Below are positions 14,931 through 22,965 of a stretch of DNA of 23,457 nt, piece by piece; positions within the stretch are counted from its first letter, which is position 1; the number at the start of each line of letters is the position of its first letter. This DNA comes from CF-161 sp035259145 (GTDB taxonomy: Bacteria > Chloroflexota > Dormibacteria > Dormibacterales > Dormibacteraceae): contig DATFWQ010000250.1 in assembly GCA_035259145.1 (NCBI GenBank), positions 1 to 23,457 on the forward strand, in the 5' to 3' direction. The position numbers and the translations under genes are program-made. Under the pieces are notes generated by a model. That model made no database searches and was not told the origin of the DNA. It saw only the letters and a list, made by a program, of their open reading frames with translations.

Positions 14931-15117
14931 ATCTAGATGAATGATTCCGATTGGCGGCGAGAGGTTCGGTGGCCAGGTGCCCCAGATCGTGGGCCTGCGC
15001 CGAGGACCGGAGCGAGCCCATTCGTCAATGGGTGAGCGAGGACCGCAGAAGCAGGGCCGCGAGATGGGGTGCGTGGGCGCCGAAGATCCGTCGGCAATTC
15101 GGAATCATTCATCTAGA
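14931..15117. repeat. 187-bp imperfect palindrome with perfect 19-bp inverted ends
   Basis: TCGGAATCATTCATCTAGA reads on the minus strand at 14950-14932 and on the plus strand at 15099-15117. Between the arms, a perfect hairpin CCCATT-CGTC-AATGGG (15017-15032) has exactly the same centre, 15024.5. Pairing the remaining bases without gaps gives 42 matches of 74 inner pairs by hand count, so 61 of 93 overall, far above chance. CTCC flanks both sides (14927-14930 and 15118-15121), and the symmetry stops there. It could be a small inverted-repeat element or an inverted duplication of a promoter region. Confidence 0.75.
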
Positions 15118-15119
15118 CT
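15114..15119 (+). promoter_or_regulatory. -10 box of the WS/DGAT gene, leaderless
   Basis: TAGACT lies 6 nt before the GTG start at 15126, with no Shine-Dalgarno. It overlaps the end of the 19-nt inverted repeat. No good -35 is visible at the usual distance, which suggests an activator or another sigma factor. The mirror-image TAGATG (14935-14930) serves the patatin gene. Confidence 0.4.
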
Positions 15120-15125
15120 CCGAGC

Positions 15126-16637
15126 GTGGACCGGATGAGTCCCCAGGACGCGATGTTCCTGGCAATCGAAGACGAGAGGAATCCGATGCACATCGGAAAC
15201 GTCTCGGTCTTCGAAGGGCCGCCGCCAACCTACGGAGACTTCGTCCGGACGGTGGCGGCCAAACTCCCACTGGTCCCGCGCTACCGCCAGCGAGTCCGCT
15301 TCGTCCCGATGGAGCTCGGCCGCCCGGTATGGGTAGACGACGCCCACTTCCAGATCCTGTATCACATACGCAGGACCGCGACACCTCAGCCCGGCTCGGC
15401 CGAAGAGCTCAGGAACCTGGCCGGCAGGGTTTTCGCTCAAAACCTGGATCGAGGCAAGCCGCTCTGGGAACTGTGGATGGTGGAGGGCCTGGAAGCCGGG
15501 CGCTGGGCGCTGATCTCAAAGGTGCACCACTGCATGGTGGACGGTGTATCCGGCACCGACCTGCTGACGGTGCTCCTCGATCGTGAGCCGCAGCCACCGC
15601 CAACCCACGCGCCCGACTGGCGGCCCGCCGAGGAGCCCAGCGACCTTCACCTCCTTGCAGACGCCGCGGCCGACGCGATCCTGGACCCCTTCAACCGGGT
15701 GAGGGGCCTGCCGATCGTTGCCCGCGCCATCTTTGCGAGCGGATTGGGAATAGCCAACCTCACCGACGGCTGGAACCTCGTTCAGTCCCTGGGCAGCTGG
15801 ATCAATCCAGCAGTCGCATCGCTCAACGGACCCATCGGCCCACATCGCCGATGGAGCTGGGCGAGCGCCAGCCTGGCAGAGGTGAGGGAGATACGGAGCG
15901 CCCTCGGGGGCACCGTGAACGACGTGGTCCTCTGCGCCATCACCAGGGGCTTCCGCGACCTCCTTCTCGAGCGAGGGACTGGTGTCGACGGCAGGGTCGT
16001 CCGCACCTTGGTACCGGTCTCGGTCCGCCGGGACAGCGAGAGGGGTCTCTACAACAATCGCGTTTCCGGCCTCTTTCCGGGACTTCCGGTTGGGATCGAC
16101 GACCCGCTCGAGTGCTTGAACGCCATCAAGAAGCAGATGGAGGGGTTCAAGCGCTCTGGTCAGGCCGTGGCCGGCGACGTTCTGACGCAGCTGTCCGGCT
16201 TCGCCCCGCCCATGCTGCTTGCACTCGGCGGACGGCTCGCGATACGTTCCGAACAGCGCCTGGTCCAGACCGTTACGACCAACGTGCCCGGACCCCAGTT
16301 CCCGCTTTATGCGGCGGGCAGACGGCTGCTGTATTCATATCCGTATGTCCCGATCGCGGGGACGGTGCGGATCGCGATCGCGATCTTCTCGTACCTCGGC
16401 GGCCTCAACTTCGGGCTTACGGGTGACTACGATTCGGTGCCGGATCTCGAGATCCTGAGGCGAGGCATCGAGTCGGGGATGGCTGACCTGCTCGTGGCTG
16501 CCCGAGCACAGGCCCGGCCGGCGCCGGCGGCGGCGGTGAAGCAGCCCTCGGTCACCCGCATCAGGGCCAGGCGGCCGGCGAGTCGACCAGCCGGCCGTGG
16601 ACCTTCAGCACCCTCGCGATCTCGCTCGGACGCCTGA
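15126..16637 (+). CDS. Wax ester synthase/diacylglycerol acyltransferase (WS/DGAT)
   Basis: The 503-residue protein opens with MSPQDAMFLAIEDERNPMHI, typical of the family, and carries the catalytic HHCMVDG at 134-140 (HHxxxDG, with His135 as base). The C-terminal half has the NVPGP motif and a GLNFGLTGDYDSVPD block as in TGS/Tgs proteins. It transfers acyl groups from acyl-CoA to diacylglycerol or fatty alcohols, building triacylglycerol or wax esters at the membrane. The last ~40 residues are an Arg/Pro/Ala-rich tail. A GTG at 15126 or an ATG at 15135 could start it; the -10 spacing favours GTG. Confidence 0.93.
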   Translation: MDRMSPQDAMFLAIEDERNPMHIGNVSVFEGPPPTYGDFVRTVAAKLPLVPRYRQRVRFVPMELGRPVWVDDAHFQILYHIRRTATPQPGSAEELRNLAGRVFAQNLDRGKPLWELWMVEGLEAGRWALISKVHHCMVDGVSGTDLLTVLLDREPQPPPTHAPDWRPAEEPSDLHLLADAAADAILDPFNRVRGLPIVARAIFASGLGIANLTDGWNLVQSLGSWINPAVASLNGPIGPHRRWSWASASLAEVREIRSALGGTVNDVVLCAITRGFRDLLLERGTGVDGRVVRTLVPVSVRRDSERGLYNNRVSGLFPGLPVGIDDPLECLNAIKKQMEGFKRSGQAVAGDVLTQLSGFAPPMLLALGGRLAIRSEQRLVQTVTTNVPGPQFPLYAAGRRLLYSYPYVPIAGTVRIAIAIFSYLGGLNFGLTGDYDSVPDLEILRRGIESGMADLLVAARAQARPAPAAAVKQPSVTRIRARRPASRPAGRGPSAPSRSRSDA

Positions 16638-16652
16638 TCCCATCGTCTGTGT

Positions 16653-16673
16653 TGTCGAATGGTCGGGGTCGTC
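16653..16673 (+). promoter_or_regulatory. Candidate ECF42-type promoter before the DGPF gene
   Basis: TGTCGA (16653-16658), the -35 motif I recall for ECF42 targets, lies 44 nt before the DGPF start. A CGTC (16670-16673) follows after 11 nt and CGTT (16673-16676) after 14 nt; either could be the -10, but the spacing is short, so this call is tentative. It would make the sigma factor self-activating. Confidence 0.4.
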
Positions 16674-16701
16674 GTTTGTCATACGGCCAGGAGGCGAACA
16701 G

Positions 16702-17049
16702 ATGAAGTACGTGTTTCTGTTCTGTGGCACGGCGGCCGACCAGGCGGCATTCGACGCACTGACGCCCGACGAGCTCCGTGAGCAGTATGTCCGGGTCGGC
16801 CGGTGGTTCGCCGGGCACCACGGGCGGCTGGGCAATGGGAACCAGCTGCAGGGACCCGAGACTGCGACGACTGTCTCCTTCCAGGGTGGCCGTCCGATAG
16901 TGAAGGACGGCCCCTTCATCGAGGGAAAGGAGCTCGTCGGCGGGTACACGGAGGTCGAGACCGCCGACCTGGACGAGGCCCTGGCGATGGCAAAGTCGTG
17001 GCCAGGGGGCGGTGCGATAGAGATCCGACCTGTGGTCGTGCAGCGCTGA
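16702..17049 (+). CDS. DGPF-family (YCII-related) protein
   Basis: The 115-residue protein starts MKYVFLFCGT and contains KDGPFIEGKELVGGYTEVE, with the DGPF motif at 69-72 that names the family. The fold is YCII-like; the biochemical role is unknown. Such genes are the standard neighbours and targets of ECF42 sigma factors. AGGAGG sits 7 nt before the ATG, which rules out the longer upstream frame. The sigma gene begins 5 nt after its stop. Confidence 0.92.
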   Translation: MKYVFLFCGTAADQAAFDALTPDELREQYVRVGRWFAGHHGRLGNGNQLQGPETATTVSFQGGRPIVKDGPFIEGKELVGGYTEVETADLDEALAMAKSWPGGGAIEIRPVVVQR

Positions 17050-17054
17050 CGCGG

Positions 17055-18275
17055 GTGCCTGATGTCGCCGCGCACGCCGCCGCGGCCGTGATCGACGTCT
17101 TTCGGGAGGAGGCGGCACGGGTGACCGCGGCCCTCATTCGGCGCTTCGGTGACTTCGACCTGGCCGAGGACTGCGTTCAGGACGCCCTTGTGGCGGCTGT
17201 CGAGACCTGGCCTCGCGATGGCGTGCCGGAACGCCCAGCGGCCTGGCTCACGACGGTCGCCACCCGCCGGGCACTGAACAGGCTCGACCGCGATCGGCGG
17301 TACCGGGAGAAGCTCGCCGACGTTGCGGTCGAGCAGCAGGACGGCAGGGAACAGGACGATCGGCTCCGGCTGATCCTCGCCTGCTGTCATCCGGCGCTGT
17401 CTCGCGAGGCTCAGGTCGCGCTCACTCTCCGGGCGGTGGCCGGCTTTACCACCGCTGAGATCGCCCGCGCCTTTGTCGCGCCGGAGGCAACCATCGCGCA
17501 GCGGCTGGTACGGGCCAAACGCAAGGTCGCCGCCGCCGGCATCCCCTACCGCATCCCATCAGAGGAGGAGCTGGGCGACCGGCTCGCCGTAGTCCTCGAT
17601 GTCCTCTACCTGGTGTTCAACGAGGGCTTTCTTGCGACGAGGGCAGGCGTCCCTTCCCATCGCAACCTCGCCGAGGAGGCTGCCTGGCTGGCCGCCCTGG
17701 TGTGCCGGCTTCTGCCGAACGAGCCGGAGCCGATGGGACTGCTGGCGCTGATGAAGCTGCATCTGGCCCGCGGGCAGTCGCGATTCGACAGGGCGGGCCA
17801 GATGGTGCTGCTGGCCGAGCAGGATCGCGCGCGCTGGGACCGGTCGCTCATCGATGAGGCAATCGGTCTGATCGAACGTGCGGCCCGCCAGGCCAGGCCG
17901 GGCCCGTACCAGCTGGAGGCAGCCATCGCCGCCTGCCACGCGGAGGCCCCCAGCATCGACGGAACGGATTGGGCCCAGATCGTCGTTCTCTACGACATGC
18001 TCCTGACGCTCGCGCCGTCACCCATCGTCGGCCTCAACCGAGCGATCGCCATGTGGCAGGTCGACGGCGCCGAGACCGCACTGCGAGACCTGGACGCGCT
18101 GGCTGCCCATCTGGATGGCTACCATCTCTTCCACGCCGCGCGGGCGGAGATTCTGTCCGCCCTCGGCCGGCGCGAGCAGGCCCATGCGGCGCAGCTGCGC
18201 GCACTTGCCCTCACCGACAACACTGCTGAGCGAGCCCTGCTCGAGCGCCGCCTCTACAGCCACGAGCCGGCTTGA
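17055..18275 (+). CDS. ECF42-type RNA polymerase sigma factor with C-terminal TPR extension
   Basis: The 406-residue protein has a sigma-2 region (~18-83: FGDFDLAEDCVQDALVAAVE, then WLTTVATRRALNRL), the DDRLRLILACCHPALS segment typical of this class, a sigma-4 helix-turn-helix (~118-158, TTAEIARAFVAPEATIAQRL) and a ~230-residue helical C-terminal extension (COG4941-like) that replaces a separate anti-sigma factor. ECF42 factors are controlled through this domain by an unknown signal and transcribe DGPF genes. The GTG at 17055 lies 5 nt past the DGPF stop without a Shine-Dalgarno, so it is probably translated by coupling. No anti-sigma gene is adjacent. Confidence 0.92.
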   Translation: MPDVAAHAAAAVIDVFREEAARVTAALIRRFGDFDLAEDCVQDALVAAVETWPRDGVPERPAAWLTTVATRRALNRLDRDRRYREKLADVAVEQQDGREQDDRLRLILACCHPALSREAQVALTLRAVAGFTTAEIARAFVAPEATIAQRLVRAKRKVAAAGIPYRIPSEEELGDRLAVVLDVLYLVFNEGFLATRAGVPSHRNLAEEAAWLAALVCRLLPNEPEPMGLLALMKLHLARGQSRFDRAGQMVLLAEQDRARWDRSLIDEAIGLIERAARQARPGPYQLEAAIAACHAEAPSIDGTDWAQIVVLYDMLLTLAPSPIVGLNRAIAMWQVDGAETALRDLDALAAHLDGYHLFHAARAEILSALGRREQAHAAQLRALALTDNTAERALLERRLYSHEPA

Positions 18276-18315
18276 TGGGCGTGCGGAACCCATGAGCAGG
18301 GCGCGGCGACGAGGA

Positions 18316-19077
18316 TCAGCGGCTGAAGCGCATGCCCTTGGTGAGGCCGATGACGTGACCGTCGGGATCGCTGAAGTAGGCGATCTTGAACGTCGTGCCG
18401 GGGACTTCCGTCGCCGGTAGCACGGTCTTGCCTCCCAGCATTTCGACTCGCTCGAGAACAGCCGGCGGGTCTTCAACCTCGACCTTGAAGGTGGCGAATC
18501 CCGCTCCACGGTTCCGGCCCGTGGCTTTGGCCGGGCCGATCCCTCCGAGTGCACCGTCTCCGCCAGTTTCGACCATCCAATAGCCAGAGCCGGCCGCCTC
18601 GCTCATCCTCCAGCCGAAGAGGTCCGCGTAGAACTTGCACAGGGCTTTGGGATCCCTGCCCATGACCTCGAAGCCGAGGACAGGATTCGTCCCGGCATCT
18701 CCACGACCACCAACCGCGGCATTGTTCGAAAGTCCGACGATGTTGCCGTCGGGGTCGGCGAATCTGGCGAATCTGAGACTCAAGCTGGGGATCTCCTTCT
18801 CGGGCATGGTTGTCGTGGCACCGAGACTCTCGGCCCTGGTGAGAAATGCGGTGGGGTCGCCGACCTCCACGTAAAAGGTTGCGTGACCGGTGCCACCGTC
18901 TGCGGTGGAGCCGATGCCCCCGGGCAGGCCGCCGTAACCGGGGTCGACCAATCCGTAATCGAACCCGGAGGCCGGATCGCCGGCGCCGATCTTCCAGCCC
19001 AGGAGCTCCCTGTAGAACTTCCGGAGGGAATCGCCGTCCCTGCCCGTGACCTCGAACCAAACGACTGGATTTGCCAT
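18316..19077 (-). CDS. Two-domain VOC (glyoxalase/bleomycin-resistance-like) protein
   Basis: The 253-residue product has two tandem vicinal-oxygen-chelate domains, each starting with a VxWFEVTGRD or VLGFEVMGRD strand followed by FYxxLxGW (1-~118 and ~128-253) and each ending with FADPDGNIVGL or FSDPDGHVIGL. The pattern matches actinobacterial CFP30B/27-kDa-antigen-like proteins, whose activity is not established. The ATG at 19077 has AGGAG 6 nt upstream and is preferred over the open frame to 19137. It converges on the ECF42 gene with a 40-nt gap, in which a weak ATGGG-CCCAT hairpin (18277-18295) lacks a U-tract. Confidence 0.88.
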   Translation of the reverse strand: MANPVVWFEVTGRDGDSLRKFYRELLGWKIGAGDPASGFDYGLVDPGYGGLPGGIGSTADGGTGHATFYVEVGDPTAFLTRAESLGATTTMPEKEIPSLSLRFARFADPDGNIVGLSNNAAVGGRGDAGTNPVLGFEVMGRDPKALCKFYADLFGWRMSEAAGSGYWMVETGGDGALGGIGPAKATGRNRGAGFATFKVEVEDPPAVLERVEMLGGKTVLPATEVPGTTFKIAYFSDPDGHVIGLTKGMRFSR

Positions 19078-19347
19078 GGTGTCTCCTCCGCCTGTGGCGC
19101 AACGTCCCTGGGTCTGAGGCCGCGGGTACCGGTCCACGCGGTCTCTTCACCCGTGACGACTGGCGCGAAGGGAAAGGGACACCGCGACCGGAGCGGGCTA
19201 CAAAGTCCCGCACCTGCATCGGCGCTCGAATGGCGGCCCGACTGAGGTGGTCCGCCGCGCTTCGGAACTGTGCCCTAAGCGCCCGTCGAGCTGCCGTCCA
19301 GCGGCATCATCATCGCGGAGCCAGGCCCGTGCGGCCGCCCCAGCCTC

Positions 19348-20958
19348 TCATGGGGCGACAGGGGACATGTATGCGTCGGTGAGATGGTTCGGCGGCGCCG
19401 ACGGAACGCTGACGACGATTCGGGTGCCCCGGCCGTGAGAGCTGGTGACTTCTAGCGAGCCTCCCACCGCGAGTGCCCGCTCGCGCATCGAGCGTAGGCC
19501 CAGGTGTCCCGGGAAGTGCCCGTTGGGGTCGAAGCCGACGCCGTCGTCGGCGATCTCCATCACCAGCGCGCTGGACCGCGCCTGCAGGCGAACGTCCACG
19601 CGCCGGGCACTGGCGTGCTTGACCGTGTTGCGGAGTGCTTCCTGCGCAATTCGGTACAGCGCGTGCTTCACCTCGATCGGGGCGCCCGGTTCGTGGTCCA
19701 CGATGGTCTGACCAGCAATGCCGCTTCGAGCCCGGACCGCTTTGATGTGTGTGTCGAGGTTCGTCGCCAGGCCCTCGGTCTCCAGCGAGTCGGCGCGCAG
19801 CTCGAAGATCAGCGCCCGCATCTCGGCCTGGCCTGCGTCGGCGAGCTCCAGGACGTGGTCGATGGGCTCGGCAGCCGCGACGGGGTCCTGCGTGAGCCGC
19901 GCCCGGGCCATCCCTGCTGCCACCTGGATGCCGTAGAGCGACTGAGACACGGAGTCGTGCAGTTCCCGCGCCAATCGCTGCCGTTCTTCCAACGCAACCT
20001 TCTCGCGCGCGGCCGCCATCAGTCGTGCATTTGCCGCAGCCGTCGCCGCCTGGTCCGCGAGGGCTGTAAGGAAGGTCGCCTCGGCCTCGTTCGGCATCTC
20101 CCCTTCCCGGTAGATGACGAACAACACGCCGACGATCGCGCCCCGATAGACGAGGGGCACGACGACGCCCGCCTGCCAGGGGAGAGACAGCAGGGGACTT
20201 GTCCGGCACTGCGGCCCGAGCTGGCGCTCCACCTGCTGCCTCGCGTCCGCGTAAATGACGACGCGCTGCGCTGACAGGGCCTGCCTGAAGATGTAGCGGG
20301 CGCGTTCGCAGCCTTCGTCTCCGAAGTGTTCCCGGAACCCGTCCGGCAGGCCGGCGGCGCCGAGCCAGGCGCCGATGTGGTCTTCGCTGTCGAGCAAGAC
20401 CCATGCGGCGAGAGCCCGCGTACCCCTGAGAGCACATTCGGCGATGGCCTCCACCGTCGCTTCGATCGAGTCGCCCAGCACGACGCTCGCGGCGGCCTGG
20501 GCAAGAGCGGCCGCTTGCCTCGCCTGCCTGCGCCGTTCAGTCACGTCTCGAGAGGCGACCAGGATGTACCGCTTGCTCCGGAGGTCCAGCGTGCTGGTCG
20601 TAAGCTCGACCTCCACCTCAGCACCGTCGGACCGCCTGGCGACGCCGGCAACTGCGTGGGACTCGCCTTGCCCAGCATTTGCGAGGACGGCCATTGCTGT
20701 CCGCTGCTCACGCTCGGGGATGAGCGTGAGACCGTCGAGACCCGCCAGCTGCTCCAGGGAGTATCCGAGCAGCTTGCAAGCGGCAGGGTTGGCATAGACG
20801 ATTCGAAGATCGCTGTCCAGGACCGTGATTCCGTCGGCCGTGGCCCTGACGAGCGCGGCCAGATCCTCGAGCCCTAGGCCTTCGGGCGCTCTGGCCGTCC
20901 GCAGCTCGTTGAAAACGCCGTTCGCAGCCCTCCCATCCCCGATCCCAAACTTCCGCAT
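19348..20958 (-). CDS. Cytosolic histidine kinase, PAS-GAF-HisKA_3-HATPase (NarL/DesK class)
   Basis: Domains in order: PAS (~26-142, ending ILVASRDVTERR), GAF (~160-311), the HisKA_3 dimerisation helix with the phospho-acceptor His334 in RQRLARELHDSVSQSLYG, and an HATPase_c domain with N-box IAQEALRNTVKHA (437-449), DDGVGF (471-476) and GHLGL (484-488). It has no transmembrane segment, so it senses an intracellular ligand, redox state or gas through PAS/GAF. No response regulator lies next to it, so its partner (expected to be NarL-like) is elsewhere. The ATG at 20958 has AAGG just upstream; the frame is also open to a TTG at 20970. It diverges from the SGNH hydrolase. Confidence 0.93.
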   Translation of the reverse strand: MRKFGIGDGRAANGVFNELRTARAPEGLGLEDLAALVRATADGITVLDSDLRIVYANPAACKLLGYSLEQLAGLDGLTLIPEREQRTAMAVLANAGQGESHAVAGVARRSDGAEVEVELTTSTLDLRSKRYILVASRDVTERRRQARQAAALAQAAASVVLGDSIEATVEAIAECALRGTRALAAWVLLDSEDHIGAWLGAAGLPDGFREHFGDEGCERARYIFRQALSAQRVVIYADARQQVERQLGPQCRTSPLLSLPWQAGVVVPLVYRGAIVGVLFVIYREGEMPNEAEATFLTALADQAATAAANARLMAAAREKVALEERQRLARELHDSVSQSLYGIQVAAGMARARLTQDPVAAAEPIDHVLELADAGQAEMRALIFELRADSLETEGLATNLDTHIKAVRARSGIAGQTIVDHEPGAPIEVKHALYRIAQEALRNTVKHASARRVDVRLQARSSALVMEIADDGVGFDPNGHFPGHLGLRSMRERALAVGGSLEVTSSHGRGTRIVVSVPSAPPNHLTDAYMSPVAP

Positions 20959-21135
20959 CAGCCTTGCCAACCCGGCACTCGGAGATTGCGCCGAAAAGTA
21001 CGCTGTTTGTCAGTGCGCTTTCGTCAAGGCTAGCTGCCGATGTGAGGCCGGCGCGACTTCCAAATGCCGTGATTTCAGCTCATCCGTTTGGCCGGGAGCC
21101 CGTTCAGCAGCTCTTGCAACGGAGGTACCAGGCCC

Positions 21136-21183
21136 ATGACTCCGCCGGAGTACCGACGTCGCAGCCGCTGCGTGACACAATGA
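21136..21183 (+). CDS. Possible 15-residue leader peptide upstream of the SGNH hydrolase
   Basis: GGAGG (21121-21125) is followed after 10 nt by ATG and a short frame encoding MTPPEYRRRSRCVTQ, whose TGA ends 9 nt before the hydrolase GTG. The hydrolase has no ribosome binding site of its own, so reinitiation after this peptide would explain how it is translated. The frame is short enough to be chance. Confidence 0.35.
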   Translation: MTPPEYRRRSRCVTQ

Positions 21184-21192
21184 CGCGTACAG

Positions 21193-22794
21193 GTGGACGG
21201 GGAGCCTGCGTCGACGGTGTCCCAGGCGGTTCCGGACGAGTTGCGCGATCCCGGCACGCCGGCGGACGTGGTGATCCGGCTCGAAGCGCGACAGCCGGTC
21301 ACCGACTCGACACTCGGCATCCCGGTCCGGCTCCCCCCGGCAGAGCCTGCCAGACACCGCCTCGTCGTGTTGGGCGACTCGCTCAGCCACGGCTTCCAGA
21401 GCGGCGCGATCTTCAACACGGACCTTTCGTATCCGGCCCTCATAGCGCGCGAACTTGGCTGGTACGACTCTTTCCGGCACCCGGAGTACAGGGCCTTCGG
21501 CGGCCTGCCGCTGAACCTGGAATATCTGGCGCGCGAGCTCGAGCACCGATTCGGGTCCACTCTGGACTGGTGGGAGCTGGCGCCGGCTGTGTTCGTGGTC
21601 CACCACCTCCTCGACCAGCTCCGCGAGTACTGGGAAGAGGGGCGCGGCTCGCGCGTGCCGCAGTCAGGCGGGATCATGCACAACCTGGCGGTCGCGGGCT
21701 TCGACATCCGAGATCTGATGGCGTGCACCGCCGACACCGAGCGGGCCGCGATGACCCAGGGAAAGGACTCGCTCCTGCACCCGCTGGTCCAGAACTCGGG
21801 GCCGCTGATGGCGCTGTACGTGCTGGAGTCAGCGCGCGATCCCGCAACTCGCCGCGCGCTCACGCCCGTGGAGGCCGCGACGGCGCACGGCGAGGACGGC
21901 GGGATCGACTCCTTGATCGTCTTCATCGGCGCCAACAACGCCCTCGGGACGGTGCTGGAGCTGCAGGTTCGCTGGAGCGACGAAGGCTACGACGATCCGG
22001 CGAGGAAGGGCGCGTACAACGTCTGGCGGCCGAGCCACTTCGGAGCCGAGCTGCTGCAGCTCGCCGCGCAGGTCCGGGAAGTGAACGCCAGACACGTCAT
22101 CTGGGCCACGGTGCCCCACGTCACGATCGCGCCCATCGCGCGCGGTGTTGGGGGCAAGATGCGGCCGGGTTCGCGGTACTTCCCCTATTACACGCGTCCT
22201 TGGATTGACGACGTCCGCTTCGACGCAGCGGTCGACCCGCACCTGACCGGCAACCAGGCACGAGCAATCGACTCGGCGATCGACCAGTACAACGACGCGA
22301 TCGCCGAGACTGTGGCCGCCGCTCGCCGGGCCGGTCTCGACTGGCTGATCCTGGACACCGCCGGGCTGCTCGACCGCATCGCTGCGCGCCGGTACCTCCT
22401 CGACCCTGCCGCGAGGCCGTCCTGGTGGACGCCCTACAGGCTGCCGTCCGAGCTCGCCGCGCTCGTCCCGCCGCCCGACTCCCGCTTCCTCGTCTCCGGA
22501 CCTGAGGGTCGCACGGCCGGCGGCCTTTTCTCACTCGACGGCGTGCACCCGACCACGATCGCATACGCGGTGCTGGCGCAGGAGTTCATCAACGTCATGC
22601 AGTCGGCCGGAGTCGTCTTCAGTCGCGGGGACGGCTCGCCACGGACGGGGCCAGTCCAGATCGATTTCGGCTGGGCGGTCACGCGGGACACGCTGATCTA
22701 CGATCCGCTGAAGTCGCTCTCTGCCGACCTGAGGGCTCTGGGCTGGGCGAACGAGGTGCTGGACTGGGTGAAGCGATTGGCCCGTCAGCTCTGA
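21193..22794 (+). CDS. Large SGNH/GDSL-family hydrolase
   Basis: This 533-residue protein has the SGNH blocks in order: block I LGDSLSHGF (Ser63), block III GANNALG at 246-252 with the oxyanion Asn, and block V DGVHPTT with Asp449 and His452. The Gly block is probably near FGGLPLNL (102-109). The ~180 residues between blocks I and III are far more than the ~80-100 usual in small GDSL esterases, so extra helical insertions surround the site. No signal peptide is visible. Substrate unknown; lipid or carbohydrate esters are typical. The frame is open only to the GTG at 21193. Confidence 0.85.
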   Translation: MDGEPASTVSQAVPDELRDPGTPADVVIRLEARQPVTDSTLGIPVRLPPAEPARHRLVVLGDSLSHGFQSGAIFNTDLSYPALIARELGWYDSFRHPEYRAFGGLPLNLEYLARELEHRFGSTLDWWELAPAVFVVHHLLDQLREYWEEGRGSRVPQSGGIMHNLAVAGFDIRDLMACTADTERAAMTQGKDSLLHPLVQNSGPLMALYVLESARDPATRRALTPVEAATAHGEDGGIDSLIVFIGANNALGTVLELQVRWSDEGYDDPARKGAYNVWRPSHFGAELLQLAAQVREVNARHVIWATVPHVTIAPIARGVGGKMRPGSRYFPYYTRPWIDDVRFDAAVDPHLTGNQARAIDSAIDQYNDAIAETVAAARRAGLDWLILDTAGLLDRIAARRYLLDPAARPSWWTPYRLPSELAALVPPPDSRFLVSGPEGRTAGGLFSLDGVHPTTIAYAVLAQEFINVMQSAGVVFSRGDGSPRTGPVQIDFGWAVTRDTLIYDPLKSLSADLRALGWANEVLDWVKRLARQL

Positions 22795-22965
22795 GCGGCA
22801 CGAGGGCCGGATGTCATCGTTCGGGGCGGGTTCAGCGCGGCGTGCAGGGTCGCCGCGGCCTGGGCGACAGCGGCACGCGTGGCGTTGGTCTCGGCGAGGG
22901 GGTTGAGCATCATGAAGTCGTGGATGGTCCCGTCGTAGCGCACCGTGGTGACCGGGAGGTTGCGA
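22785..22965 (-). pseudogene. C-terminal remnant of an alpha/beta-hydrolase-3 (HSL-like) esterase
   Basis: The minus strand reads PVTTVRYDGTIHDFMMLNPL followed by a helix ending AATLHAALN, the last ~50 residues of hormone-sensitive-lipase-like esterases; the His in GTIHDF is the catalytic histidine. The nucleophile region and the rest of the enzyme are absent: upstream of about 22965 the same frame becomes low-quality Pro/Arg-rich sequence. Its stop overlaps the end of the SGNH gene. Confidence 0.7.

Noticed and set aside
14830..15021. Minus-strand frame starting within the palindrome and overlapping the patatin gene
   Set aside because: It depends on the repeat and the out-of-frame patatin sequence, lacks any family resemblance and has no ribosome binding site.
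18277..18295. Hairpin ATGGG-N9-CCCAT between the converging ECF42 and VOC genes
   Set aside because: Five-base stem, long loop and no U-tract; too weak for a terminator call.
19078..19347. 270-bp gap between the VOC and kinase genes examined for an RNA gene or ECF42 promoter
   Set aside because: I found no TGTCGA on the minus strand, no convincing hairpin and no coding signal beyond the VOC ribosome binding site.
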